Below, one piece after another: positions 8,952-17,273 of a stretch of 64,000 nucleotides of DNA (position 1 is its first letter; every line of letters starts with the position of its first letter). Origin of the DNA: Thiodiazotropha sp040506275 (GTDB lineage Bacteria > Pseudomonadota > Gammaproteobacteria > Chromatiales > Chromatiaceae); the NCBI GenBank assembly GCA_040506275.1, contig JBEVXD010000004.1, positions 1 through 64,000 of the forward strand, given 5' to 3'. A program made the translations under genes and the position numbers. The notes beneath the pieces were generated by a model that had not been told where the DNA came from, did not search any database, and worked only from the letters and a program-made list of their open reading frames with translations.

Positions 8952-9326
8952 ATGAAGCACCTTAATCTACTCCTTACCATCACTTTATTAACCTTTTCAT
9001 CCCTGGCAACATGTGAAGAGACAGTAATAGACACCCCCATGGCCGCTACCACCTTAAAGCTTGCAGACCGCTATGCCAGTATCTTTTATACGGTGGATAG
9101 TGATATCTACAGAGTGGTGATTGCGTTCTCCACAGGCACAGATGATAACGCGCAATTGGTCAGACAAAGTTTTCAACTTGCTGACAGGCAATCCTACAAT
9201 CTTTCCATCGGTGGTTATGGCGCCAACGAGCAGGCATCCACTATTAATCTGAAACGAAAAGACGACCTTATCCTGGCTGAGGTTGTAACTTGCGATTCCA
9301 GAGACAGGATGGTGAATTGCATCTGA
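8952..9326 (+). CDS. Small secreted hypothetical protein
   Basis: 124 residues from the ATG at 8952; a TTG 45 bases upstream would add residues that spoil the signal peptide. Residues 1-22 (MKHLNLLLTITLLTFSSLATC) form a signal peptide, possibly with a lipid-attached Cys21. The mature part (about 100 residues) is predicted beta-rich, with Cys near the C-terminus (VTCDSRDRMVNC) that could form a disulfide. No family was recognised and no operon partner is present. Confidence 0.5.
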   Translation: MKHLNLLLTITLLTFSSLATCEETVIDTPMAATTLKLADRYASIFYTVDSDIYRVVIAFSTGTDDNAQLVRQSFQLADRQSYNLSIGGYGANEQASTINLKRKDDLILAEVVTCDSRDRMVNCI

Positions 9327-9515
9327 TCCTGACAATAGATCTAAACAAGGCAGTTAATCCTGTTCTCAACCGTTTTCAGGTAGAGCCACCTTTCTGTTTG
9401 TGTGGCCGACGACTATTTAAGCAATAGACGTCATGCATAATTAGAGCTGAAATCTGTGCACCATACCTCTAAGTGTCGCACCAAGATGGTTTAATTTAGA
9501 CAATGATTCAGAAAT

Positions 9516-9620
9516 CTAACGAGCTACCTCCTCCGCTTCAGCAGAAAGCTCCACGATGTTATCAACATTTTTACTGGTCATCTCTGCAATGTTCGAAAGT
9601 ACTGCCGACGCCTCTGTGAC
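9516..9620 (-). pseudogene. Fragment of a methyl-accepting chemotaxis protein C-terminus
   Basis: Reading the minus strand from 9620 gives 34 open codons ending at a TAG. The product (NIAEMTSKNVDNIVELSAEA in the middle, ending EEVAR) has the heptad pattern and I-x-x-M-x-x-N-x-x-x-I-x-x-L-S-x-x-A spacing of the distal signalling helix of chemotaxis receptors. No start or receptor body is present. The resemblance is to a short helix, so the family call is tentative. Confidence 0.4.
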
Positions 9621-9696
9621 AGACAAGCACTAACAGCAGTAATAGCGGAACAATAAGATCTCTATGTTTGAATCAGCTGCTTCCATCAGCTGGATT

Positions 9697-9731
9697 ATAT
9701 TAAGCTGGTACCTTAATAGATAGGTTCAGGG
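9697..9731. repeat. Solo end of the TTAACCYGG family, subtype A
   Basis: Reads ATATTAAGCTGGTACCTTAA and then TAGATAGGTTCAGGG. It matches the left end of 6914-7027 at all but a few positions and lacks a partner end nearby. It lies within the gene-free stretch 9327-10064, which otherwise holds only the receptor fragment. Confidence 0.75.
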
Positions 9732-10064
9732 AGACAACAGAGCAGTTCAACTTTACATGCTGGAAAATAAACTCGTCCACTGCCCAGTTGCAGACACGAC
9801 AAAGAAAAATGACGACCAAAACAAGTGCCATAATGTTCACATTCAAAATCAGGAGGGACGGCGGAATTCCACTTCTGCTATCGCCTGTATACAGGCAAAC
9901 AGTTACTGGGCAATCACAGACCGTATAAATATTGATCAACGAGTCTAGTGTCACTGATGGAAAAGCGTAAACTTTGATCTAAACCTAAACATAGGATAAT
10001 CTTTCATATAGGAACATGAACCATTTATTTGCACATTAGCCGGGGCAGGAAGGTGTCAAAACGG

Positions 10065-11576
10065 ATGGCACTTAATGCCAGATTCGAATCCTCTATCCAT
10101 ACAGCAGGGTTGTTAAGATTATCAACCTTTTTGACTCTGCTGTTGCTCCTTACTCCTATCATTCATGCTGCCACCCTGGACAGCTTGATTGAGTCGGGTG
10201 GTAAACACTCAAGTCAAAGTGCAGTCTACGTCCTGGAAAAAGGTGAAGAATCACTCTTAACACGGGCCTGGCTTGCCGATGCCTCAAATAGATCCATTGA
10301 TATACAGTACTTCATCTGGAGTAATGACAATATTGGTATACTGGCCAGTGAACGCTTACTCAGCGCTGCCGAAAGAGGTGTCAAGATACGGGTCATCGTC
10401 GACGATCTCCTGATTGATGCTGAACCTGTGACATTGCTGTCACTGGATGCCCATCCCAATATCCAGATCAAAATTTATAATCCAGTACACTCTGTTGGCC
10501 AGAACTTTCTCTCACGATTATGGCATCTGATCACCGATTTTCGTGGTTCTAATCAACGCATGCATGACAAGGTAGTGATCTACGACCAAACTGTCGCCAT
10601 CACAGGCGGACGTAATATGGCTGATGAGTATTATGATTACGATCACGCCTATAATTTCAGAGATCGGGATGCCATGGTTAGCGGAGATGTCATACCCAAA
10701 ATACAACAAAGTTTCGATGCCTTCTGGAAAAGCCCACTCTCTAGATCACTCGATATCCTGTTAGCCGAAGAGAAGAAAAGAGTGACTGATGAGCAGATCA
10801 CCAACTATGCTGAATGGTTACACGAATACGCACAAAATCCAGACAACTTCGCCCCTGAAGTCCGTGCTGCGATTATCGATATGGATGAACAGATCGAACA
10901 GATTTTCACCGACATGCGATGGACGAATGTCGACTATATTCACGACACCCCTGGGAAAAACAATCAGACCCATCAGCTTGATGGCGGTGGTCAAAGCACT
11001 ACATCACTGATCAACCTGCTGTCTGAGGCAGAACAGCAGATATTAATTGAAAGCCCTTATCTGATCATGCCGAAGGGGGGCTTTGAATTTTTCTCTGGAT
11101 TGCTGGCAAGAGGAGTCGACATTGCCATTGTCACAAATTCTCTTGCATCCACCGATAACCTTCAAGCCTATTCCGGATATCAGAAACAGAAAAAAAGACT
11201 GCGTGAACTTGGCATCAGAATCTATGAATTCAAACCCAAACCAGATATATACCGGCAACTTATCGATCGTCATCAGCAACAGGGTAAGGAACTCCCCATC
11301 TTTGCCTTACATGCCAAATCACTGGTTATAGATGATCGTATTACCTATATCGGCACCTTTAATTTCGATCCAAGGTCTGCAAACTTGAACACGGAAGTTG
11401 GGCTTGTAATACGCGACCAGATAATCTCACAGCAAGTGGCTGAGGTTATCCGCCAGGACATGGCCCAGGAAAACAGCTGGGATGAAAGCGTCTCTGACGA
11501 GACGCAACAGGTTAGCTATATAAAAAGATTAAAAGTGTTTCTATGGGGCTTGCTGCCTCTCGACCCTATTCTCTAG
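10065..11576 (+). CDS. Phospholipase D family protein (cardiolipin synthase-like), exported
   Basis: 503 residues from ATG 10065, preceded by AGGAAGG; upstream TTG and GTG codons would only lengthen the N-terminus. A signal peptide or anchor (about residues 15-36) precedes two HKD catalytic motifs: MHDKVVIYDQ with GGRNMADEYY, and LHAKSLVIDD with YIGTFNFDPRSANLNTE. Two intact HKD motifs mean one active site for phosphatidyl transfer or phosphodiester hydrolysis, probably in the periplasm. The acidic region between them (EVRAAIIDMDEQIEQI) is family-like. It is monocistronic. The exact substrate cannot be read from the sequence. Confidence 0.85.
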   Translation: MALNARFESSIHTAGLLRLSTFLTLLLLLTPIIHAATLDSLIESGGKHSSQSAVYVLEKGEESLLTRAWLADASNRSIDIQYFIWSNDNIGILASERLLSAAERGVKIRVIVDDLLIDAEPVTLLSLDAHPNIQIKIYNPVHSVGQNFLSRLWHLITDFRGSNQRMHDKVVIYDQTVAITGGRNMADEYYDYDHAYNFRDRDAMVSGDVIPKIQQSFDAFWKSPLSRSLDILLAEEKKRVTDEQITNYAEWLHEYAQNPDNFAPEVRAAIIDMDEQIEQIFTDMRWTNVDYIHDTPGKNNQTHQLDGGGQSTTSLINLLSEAEQQILIESPYLIMPKGGFEFFSGLLARGVDIAIVTNSLASTDNLQAYSGYQKQKKRLRELGIRIYEFKPKPDIYRQLIDRHQQQGKELPIFALHAKSLVIDDRITYIGTFNFDPRSANLNTEVGLVIRDQIISQQVAEVIRQDMAQENSWDESVSDETQQVSYIKRLKVFLWGLLPLDPIL

Positions 11577-11661
11577 ATATTCTACATTTAATAATCAATT
11601 CAAAGGTTGCACACTTGAGCTACCGCATCGGCGGTATAATGAAATAATACCTTCATCAAAA

Positions 11662-11945
11662 AGAGTGTTGCGCAACGCCATAACTTCAGTATCGTCGTTA
11701 CTCTTGTCCAACTGTCGCTCCATCTCAAGTTGCTGACCTAGAAAGTCACTCTCCTGTTTCTCTGTTTTGATAGTGGCAGTATGTTCTGCCAGTTTGGCCT
11801 CTAATGCTGCAAGCTGGTCATCCTGTTGCAACTTAGTTTCAATCATAGAATCTTAATCACGCAACGACACACTGTTATCTGAACCCCTCACCGTTGTCTC
11901 AGCCTCACAATATTCATGTAACTACTGCAAGCGCTTAATGTCTAC
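11662..11945 (-). pseudogene. Decayed partial copy of the large coiled-coil gene
   Basis: Homologous at DNA level to 18486-18866 inside the coiled-coil gene. The copy carries the LEMERQL-x-KSND-x-TEV block joined directly to the KLAEHTATIKTEKQESD block. In the full gene these are 105 bp further apart, and that interval is bounded by 10-base direct repeats (CTCAAGTTGC at 18547 and TTCAAGTTGC at 18652). A stop codon and frame changes are present toward 11850-11945. It is a relic of a second gene copy or of a local duplication, next to the phospholipase D gene. Confidence 0.8.
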
Positions 11946-12027
11946 CAGATAAGCAGAGCCAATATCCTGAAACACAAAGTTCATGGGACTGTGGTGATTC
12001 GTCAGCGTTATATTGAATTGATCTTTT

Positions 12028-13845
12028 TCATGCAGGCTTTCTGACACCCAGCGCCTTCATCCGGTATGCCAGAGTTGAGGGCTTGATTCCCAATAATGCA
12101 GCCGCACCATCAGAGCCCCACACCTGTCCATCGGCGTGCCGCAGGGCCGCAATCAGATTGACCTTTTCCAGCTCACGCATCTCTGCATCAGTCACAAAGC
12201 CGGTCACTTCATCCTGAGGCCCGCTAGCTATGACATCCGAATAACTATCGCTGTTTTCAGGTAGCGCCAGATCAAACCGTGCACGATTACCTGTACTCAG
12301 GATAACGGCCCGTTCGATCACATTTCTCAGCTCTCTGATATTCCCTGGCCAGCTATGTTGCATCAGTTGCTTAACCTGCTGTTTAGAGAGGTGCATAGGA
12401 TCTCGCCGCAGATCTTTGCAGGTTCTCTCCAGGAAATGTTCTGCCAGGGGTGCGATGTCTTGGCTTCTATCACGCAGTGGTGGCACCATGATCGGAAAGA
12501 CGCCCAGCCTGTAGTAGAGGTCTTCACGGAAGCTACCGTTTTGTATTTCGACTTGCAGATCACGATTTGTCGCTGCCACCACCCGCACATTGACCTTCAC
12601 TGTGCGGTCGTCGCCTACCCGTTCAAACTCTCTCTCCTGTAGAGCGCGCAGTAGTTTGCCCTGCAAGTCCAGCGGAATCTCTCCCACCTCATCCAGAAAA
12701 ACCGTGCCGCCATCGGCCAATTGAAGTCGCCCAACACGATCTCGATGGGCACCGGTAAAGGCACCTTTCACATGACCGAAAAACTCACTCTCAAACAGCT
12801 CTTTTGGAATGGAGGCGCAGTTGACCTTAATCAGCGGTTTGTCGGCCCTGTCACTTTTCTCATGGATGGCCCGAGCCACCATCTCTTTGCCAACACCGGA
12901 CTCTCCAAGAATCAGTACGTTTGCCGGCGTCACAGCGACAGCAGCTATCTGTGCCATAGTACGTTTCAATGCCTCACTGGCACCTATTATTTCCCCATAT
13001 TCAGATTCGCTTTTAATCTCGTCACGAAGATAGTCCCTCTCCTGCTCTAACTGCTCCTTGAGTTGCTTAATCTCCTGGAAAGCCAACTCACGTTGACGTT
13101 CGATCTCTATTCGCTCTGATATATCGCGAAACACCACCACAGCACCCTGGATCTGATTATCTTTAAGTATCGGCGTACTGGTGTACTCAACCGGTACAGC
13201 TGAGCCGTCGATATGCCAGAAGACTTCGTTGTCCACCCGGTGTACTTCTCCATCCTGCAGTGCTGCATAGATCGGACACTCTGTATGGGGATAACTTGAG
13301 CCATCTGAATGGGAATGGTGATGGATGTCATGGGATCTTTTGCCTATCACCTGCTCCGGTTCCCAGCCAAGAATCTCTGTCGTGGCGGCATTACCAAAAG
13401 TCGCCATTCCCTCTGCATCCAGACCATAGATCCCCTCCCCTGCAGCATCAAGGATCAGCTCGTGCATGGTGCGCAGATGTCGAAGCTCCTCAAGGGCCTG
13501 GTTCAGATCTGTACTACAGGTAGCCTCCAGCATGAGCATCTTTGAGCCGGTCTCAGTTTCGATCGGCCACGATGACAGAAAACCCTGTGTAACAGCTCCC
13601 CCTCCCTGCAAACAGACAGGCACACCTTGGATTGAGCCATCACTGTCCAATATCTGTAGGAGTTGTTGCTCTATTCCAGGCATCTCATCCACGAGGAAGA
13701 GATCTGTAATGGTTAAGTCCTGCTCATCACCGCTATTCACTAAGCCAAGACGGTTCCGCCAGCCACGACTTAAGCTACGACAAAGCAGTAACTGATCCAC
13801 TACCGCGAGTAGTGTAGGCGCATCACGAAGTATCTGTTCCATCAT
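12028..13845 (-). CDS. Sigma-54-dependent activator with PAS sensor
   Basis: 605 residues. The start is placed at 13845 (double Met) because it has a GAGGTG ribosome site and because the longer frame from 13896 would run through two operator-like dyads. A non-conserved N-terminal domain (about 1-115) is followed by a PAS domain (about 125-245: LDAAGEGIYGLDAEG, FRDISERIE), a short coiled coil, an AAA+ domain (GESGVGKE Walker A, GAFTGA loop that contacts sigma-54, then DEVGEIPLDLQGKLLRALQ) and a Fis-type helix-turn-helix (LLGIKPSTLAYRMKALGV). It lacks a receiver domain, so it probably senses a ligand directly. It is divergent from the DoxX cluster, which is its likely target. Confidence 0.9.
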   Translation of the reverse strand: MMEQILRDAPTLLAVVDQLLLCRSLSRGWRNRLGLVNSGDEQDLTITDLFLVDEMPGIEQQLLQILDSDGSIQGVPVCLQGGGAVTQGFLSSWPIETETGSKMLMLEATCSTDLNQALEELRHLRTMHELILDAAGEGIYGLDAEGMATFGNAATTEILGWEPEQVIGKRSHDIHHHSHSDGSSYPHTECPIYAALQDGEVHRVDNEVFWHIDGSAVPVEYTSTPILKDNQIQGAVVVFRDISERIEIERQRELAFQEIKQLKEQLEQERDYLRDEIKSESEYGEIIGASEALKRTMAQIAAVAVTPANVLILGESGVGKEMVARAIHEKSDRADKPLIKVNCASIPKELFESEFFGHVKGAFTGAHRDRVGRLQLADGGTVFLDEVGEIPLDLQGKLLRALQEREFERVGDDRTVKVNVRVVAATNRDLQVEIQNGSFREDLYYRLGVFPIMVPPLRDRSQDIAPLAEHFLERTCKDLRRDPMHLSKQQVKQLMQHSWPGNIRELRNVIERAVILSTGNRARFDLALPENSDSYSDVIASGPQDEVTGFVTDAEMRELEKVNLIAALRHADGQVWGSDGAAALLGIKPSTLAYRMKALGVRKPA

Positions 13846-13875
13846 CGGTTTCACCTCAAATTTTTGATGATTCAG

Positions 13876-13908
13876 CCACAGTTTTTTGTGGAACACAAGT
13901 TCTTGTGG
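13876..13908. promoter_or_regulatory. Two tandem dyads, likely activator binding sites
   Basis: CCACA-N6-TGTGG at 13876-13891 and ACACA-N6-TGTGG at 13893-13908, centres 17 bp apart, i.e. same sequence and nearly two helical turns in phase. They lie 46-78 bp before the -24 element and just upstream of the regulator start, a normal place for a sigma-54 enhancer that also serves autoregulation. Confidence 0.75.
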
Positions 13909-13953
13909 CGACCAATTATTTCCACCTTATTGTTTTTATTGAATTTTCATACA

Positions 13954-13969
13954 TGGCACACCTATTGCC
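13954..13969 (+). promoter_or_regulatory. Sigma-54 (-24/-12) promoter of the DoxX cluster
   Basis: TGGCAC-ACCTA-TTGCC, with exact -24 GG and -12 GC spacing (10 bases between) and nine or ten matches to the consensus. It lies 31 bases before the ATG at 14000 and points toward the DoxX cluster. Confidence 0.85.
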
Positions 13970-13999
13970 ATAAACCAAACGTACGACAGGAGAGCCGAT

Positions 14000-14260
14000 A
14001 TGAGTGCCAGACAACAGAGCCACATCACAAGTTTCAACAGGGTGCTGATTTACGCCCTGACCATTGGTGGCCTACTGATGGATGGCCCTCAAATCGCTGA
14101 TCTACCCTGCCCACTGGCCCTCTACATTTGGTTGTGGCTGCCGTACTGCACCCGCCTGGTGACACAGCTTCTCAAGCGGATAGACGGCACCAGATCAACG
14201 AGTGTCTCGTATTCCACTCACCAACTTCGTGGCATGCGCCACAACCGGAGTTTGTCATGA
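14000..14260 (+). CDS. Small hypothetical membrane protein, first gene of the sigma-54 cluster
   Basis: 86 residues from an ATG with a strong AGGAGAG ribosome site. A hydrophobic stretch (about residues 14-31, then 38-58: LALYIWLWLPYCTRLV) suggests one or two membrane segments; the tail is basic. I recognise no family. Its stop overlaps the next start as ATGA (14257-14260), so it is translationally coupled to DoxX, which is the best argument that it is real. Confidence 0.65.
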   Translation: MSARQQSHITSFNRVLIYALTIGGLLMDGPQIADLPCPLALYIWLWLPYCTRLVTQLLKRIDGTRSTSVSYSTHQLRGMRHNRSLS

Positions 14261-14682
14261 ATCAGTTGAACCACTTTAACCATCACGCCCACTGGTTTTT
14301 ACGAATCGCCCTCGCCAGTGTGTTTATCTTCCATGGTGCCTTGAAGTTCTCCAACCTTGAGGGCTTCACAGAGATGTTACCCATATCCTATATCGAGACC
14401 GTGTTGGTCGCCTTGGCTGAACTTGTTGGCGGGCTTTTAATCGTGGCGGGTGGCTTCAGTCATCAATGGCAGGCTGACCTTGCAACACGCATTGGTGCCG
14501 CGATGCAGATACCGGTCATGATCGGCGCCATTGCAATGATCCACTGGGGGCGCTGGAATTTTGTTCCAACCCCTGACTTTCCCATGGGCGGCATGCAGTT
14601 CCAAGTGACGCTGGCACTATTGGCCATCTACTTCGTGATCAACGGCAATGGCACCCATCGAGATAAACCCATCGCAGTCTGA
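14257..14682 (+). CDS. DoxX family membrane protein
   Basis: 141 residues with four membrane segments (about 11-30, 48-68, 82-102, 115-135) and the family features RIALASVFIFHGALKF, a Glu in the second helix (ALAELVGGLLIVAGG) and HWGRWNF before the last helix. DoxX proteins are quinone-linked inner-membrane proteins tied to redox and thiol stress; some partner with sulfurtransferases or superoxide dismutase. The start is ATG 14257; an in-frame GTG at 14128 would overlap the upstream gene out of frame. It is part of the sigma-54-controlled cluster. Confidence 0.85.
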   Translation: MNQLNHFNHHAHWFLRIALASVFIFHGALKFSNLEGFTEMLPISYIETVLVALAELVGGLLIVAGGFSHQWQADLATRIGAAMQIPVMIGAIAMIHWGRWNFVPTPDFPMGGMQFQVTLALLAIYFVINGNGTHRDKPIAV

Positions 14683-14734
14683 TCGCAAATCAAGCGATGC
14701 CTAGTGGGCCATGCGGTAAATAAGGTAACGATCA

Positions 14735-14831
14735 GCCGGTCCCACAAGCCTCAGCAGTAAGGCGCGCGAACGTAGGACTGGCAGGCCAATTCAAGTGAGT
14801 GCAACGACGCTGCTGAGGCTTGTGGGCCGGC
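14735..14831. repeat. 97-bp inverted-repeat element
   Basis: Left arm 14735-14757 (GCCGGTCCCACAAGCCTCAG, then CAG) and right arm 14810-14831 are inverted copies with a single-base gap. The GC-rich 52-bp interior has no gene. It sits between doxX and the cysteine hydrolase and could act as a transcript hairpin that lowers or stabilises downstream expression. The preceding 16 bases (14701-14716) match 8581-8596. Confidence 0.8.
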
Positions 14832-14888
14832 CCGAAGGGATCAAACATTTAAGTGACCACTTAACCAAAATATCAGAGGAAACAGATC

Positions 14889-15626
14889 ATGAGCAACATC
14901 ATTAAAACACTGGTTATTGCCGTATCTTTAAGCACTACCTTTACAACCACTCATGCCGCCCTTCCAGATCCTGGCATGGAGATCGAAAAAGGTCGAACCG
15001 CACTGGTAATTACCGATCCGCAGAACGACTTCTTAAGTCCAAAAGGGGTTGCTTGGGGTGTCGTTGGCAAGAGTGTCGAGGCCAACAACACAGTAGAGAA
15101 TATTGAAACACTTTTAAAGACCGCCAAAGCTCAGGGCATCCCTGTATTCGTCTCTCCACACTACTACTACCCCCATGATCATAACTGGAAGTTCGAGGGC
15201 GCACTGGAAGCCTTGATGCATAAGATCGGTATGTTTGATCGCTCAGATACGCTGAGTACAAGCGGTTTCGAAGGATCAGGTGCTGACTGGCTAGATCGAT
15301 ACAAAGGCTACATCAACGACGGCAAAACAACAGTGACCAGTCCACACAAGATCTACGGACCGGAGAGTAACGACCTGGCCCTACAGCTGCGTAAGCAGGG
15401 TATCGACAAGGTAGTGCTGGCAGGTATGTCAGCCAATCTGTGTACTGAATCCCATATGCGGGAGTTACTTGAGCAGGGGTTTGAAGTTGCAGTGGTATCC
15501 GACGCCACAGCTGCAGCACAAGTTGAAGAGGGAGATGGTTATGCTGCTGCCGTCGTGAACTTTCGATTTATGGCCAACACCATATGGACCACGGAGGAGG
15601 CGGTCAAGGTGATGCAGGCCAAATAG
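14889..15626 (+). CDS. Exported cysteine hydrolase (isochorismatase superfamily)
   Basis: 245 residues. A signal peptide (residues 1-23, ending THA) is followed by an isochorismatase-fold domain. The catalytic triad candidates are present: Asp43 in ITDPQNDF, Lys154 in SPHK and Cys185 in MSANLCTESHMRELLEQGF, the latter followed by the usual VVSDATAA strand. Related enzymes hydrolyse amides, but the substrate cannot be inferred. A signal peptide is unusual for this mostly cytoplasmic family. Ribosome site AGAGGAAAC. It is downstream of the DoxX gene and 33 bp before the glutaredoxin. Confidence 0.85.
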   Translation: MSNIIKTLVIAVSLSTTFTTTHAALPDPGMEIEKGRTALVITDPQNDFLSPKGVAWGVVGKSVEANNTVENIETLLKTAKAQGIPVFVSPHYYYPHDHNWKFEGALEALMHKIGMFDRSDTLSTSGFEGSGADWLDRYKGYINDGKTTVTSPHKIYGPESNDLALQLRKQGIDKVVLAGMSANLCTESHMRELLEQGFEVAVVSDATAAAQVEEGDGYAAAVVNFRFMANTIWTTEEAVKVMQAK

Positions 15627-15659
15627 CACTCACACATTCTACCAATAGGAGAAAGAATC

Positions 15660-15926
15660 ATGAATCACATCGAAATCTACTCAAGTAATCAATGCCCATG
15701 GTGTTTACGAGCAAAGTCACTGCTGCATGCTGAAGGACTCGAATTTGAAGAGATTGATGTTTCGTCTGACGAGGTACGTATGCTTGAAATGATGGAGCGT
15801 TCCGGCAGACGGACAGTACCACAGATATTCATCGATGATGCATCGATTGGCGGTTTCGACGAACTCTCAAAATTGAATCTTTCACAGATGAATCAAAAGA
15901 AGAGCACGAACGCTGAACTTAATTGA
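15660..15926 (+). CDS. grxC: Glutaredoxin, GrxC type
   Basis: 88 residues with a dithiol active site CPWC (12-15), the TVPQIFIDD cis-Pro strand (about 55-63) and the GGFDEL glutathione-binding turn (about 67-72), i.e. a complete class I glutaredoxin. It reduces disulfides and glutathionylated proteins using glutathione. A ribosome site (AGGAGAAAG) precedes the ATG. Its place in the cluster points to a thiol or electrophile stress response. The W in CPWC differs from the commoner CPYC and is seen in some proteobacterial forms. Confidence 0.9.
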   Translation: MNHIEIYSSNQCPWCLRAKSLLHAEGLEFEEIDVSSDEVRMLEMMERSGRRTVPQIFIDDASIGGFDELSKLNLSQMNQKKSTNAELN

Positions 15927-16054
15927 GCGCATTACTTCACTCGACAAGAGTGCCTTAGGGAGAGGGTGATGGGAACATAACAGCTATCGCATACAGCTTA
16001 TGTTTCCCACTCATCCTGCCCTTCCTCATATATTGATCACCAGAGAGCCAGACC

Positions 16055-16534
16055 ATGACTAAAATCACATCCAGACCACCAACACCACCTTTTAGTACTG
16101 AAGCCGCAATCCAGAAAATTCGTTTGGCTGAAGATGGCTGGAATAGCCGTGATCCGGAAAAGGTATCGCTGGCCTACACACCCGAAAGCCGCTGGCGGAA
16201 TAGGGCAGAATTCGTTCAAGGTCGCGAAGCTATAGTTCAATTTCTGCAACGCAAATGGATTAGAGAGCTAGACTACCGACTTATTAAAGAACTTTGGGCC
16301 TGCAACGGTAATCGTATTGCTGTGCGTTTTGCCTATGAGTGGCATGACGATACCCAAAACTGGTTCCGTTCTTATGGCAATGAAAACTGGGAGTTCGATG
16401 AGAATGGATTAATGAAACTACGCATCGCCAGTATCAACGATTTTCCTATCAGCGAATCTGAGAGACTCTATCATTGGCCACTTGGCCGTCGTCCCGATGG
16501 ACACCCTGGCCTGAGTGAACTCGGCTTATATTAA
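16055..16534 (+). CDS. NTF2-like protein (DUF1348 type)
   Basis: 159 residues with the cone-shaped NTF2/SnoaL-like fold signature: a first helix region (AAIQKIRLAEDGWNSRDPEKV), LAYTPESRWRNRAEFVQGR, an RKW-x-RELDYRLIKELW block and WEFDENGLM followed by a C-terminal LYHWPLGRRPDGHPGL. This matches DUF1348 (YybH/NTF2-like) proteins, small enzymes or binding proteins of unknown ligand. The stop codon (TAA, 16532-16534) lies inside the left end of a TTAACC-type palindrome. It is in the same direction as the glutaredoxin, 128 bp downstream. Confidence 0.8.
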   Translation: MTKITSRPPTPPFSTEAAIQKIRLAEDGWNSRDPEKVSLAYTPESRWRNRAEFVQGREAIVQFLQRKWIRELDYRLIKELWACNGNRIAVRFAYEWHDDTQNWFRSYGNENWEFDENGLMKLRIASINDFPISESERLYHWPLGRRPDGHPGLSELGLY

Positions 16535-16671
16535 CCCGGCGACTAAGTATGTTGTCTTCAGCCGAAGTGCGCCAGCCTGCGGTAAGGCACACTTCGACCT
16601 CTCTTTTAAAAATCATATTGTTAGGGGTTTCAAGCCTGAAGTCGACATACTTAGTCGCCAGGTTAATAATA
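16528..16671. repeat. TTAACCYGG-family inverted-repeat element, subtype B
   Basis: About 144 bp. Left end ATATTAACCCGGCGACTAAG and right end (complement) ATTATTAACCTGGCGACTAAG match over more than 30 bp. A nested inverted repeat (CGAAGTGCGCC / GGCACACTTCG) lies inside, so the transcript would fold as a long hairpin. It supplies the stop codon of the gene before it and ends 18 bp before the next start. It shares the outer TTAACCYGG with subtype A but has CGACTAAGTATGT next to it. Confidence 0.85.
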
Positions 16672-16688
16672 TCCAAAGGAGGCTCAAC

Positions 16689-17273
16689 ATGAGCAAAAAT
16701 TTTACACGTTACGCTTTTACCGACAGCGTAAAACAAGCCCAGACACGTTATGGCTCACGTAATGCCTATGCACGTGTTGAGCAATCAGGTGACAAATATC
16801 GACTCGGCGCTCAGGAGACTCTGTTTATTCAGGCCCGCGACAGTTTCTATATAGCCACTACCGGTGAGAATGGCTGGCCTTATGTCCAATTTCGTGGTGG
16901 CGAGAAAGGTTTTCTTAAAGTTATAAATCAAACCACCCTGGGTTATGCAGATTTTCGTGGCAATGGACAATACATCAGTACTGGTAACATAGAAGCAAAT
17001 CAGAAGGCATGCCTGATCCTGATGGATTACCCCAACAGGCAACGTCTGAAAATATGGGCCGAGTCATCCATCATAGAGGCCGATGATGATCCAGAACTTC
17101 GTAAGGTATTGGAGGCTCCCGACTATCCCGGACAGATTGAACGACTGGTAACATTCAACATAGAGGCGTTTGACTGGAACTGCCCACGCCATATCACTCC
17201 GAGATACACTGTTGATGAAGTGAGAGCACTAGCAAGTAATGAGTTAGCATCTTTTATTAACCTGGCACCTTAA
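16689..17273 (+). CDS. Pyridoxamine 5'-phosphate oxidase-like flavin protein
   Basis: 194 residues from ATG 16689 (ribosome site AAAGGAGG); an upstream frame from 16515 is only read-through of the palindrome. The split-barrel flavin-binding pattern is visible: FIQARDSFYIATTGENGWPYVQFRGG, LGYADFRGNGQYISTGNI and RLKIWAESS. Such proteins bind FMN or related cofactors and often act as oxidoreductases in stress clusters. The last residues (INLAP) and the TAA stop are encoded by the subtype A repeat at 17254-17290, so the C-terminus was remodelled by insertion. It is the last gene of the DoxX cluster. Confidence 0.8.
   Translation: MSKNFTRYAFTDSVKQAQTRYGSRNAYARVEQSGDKYRLGAQETLFIQARDSFYIATTGENGWPYVQFRGGEKGFLKVINQTTLGYADFRGNGQYISTGNIEANQKACLILMDYPNRQRLKIWAESSIIEADDDPELRKVLEAPDYPGQIERLVTFNIEAFDWNCPRHITPRYTVDEVRALASNELASFINLAP

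Noticed and set aside
9757..9948. Two short opposing frames in the gap before the phospholipase D gene
   Set aside because: No ribosome site, composition or family support; they lie in a region of remnants.
13846..13896. Longer start of the sigma-54 activator at 13896
   Set aside because: It would overlap both operator dyads and lacks a ribosome site; 13845 has GAGGTG in front.
16515..16688. Upstream in-frame extension of the PNPOx-like gene
   Set aside because: It is read through the palindromic element; the ATG at 16689 has a strong ribosome site and fits the family length.
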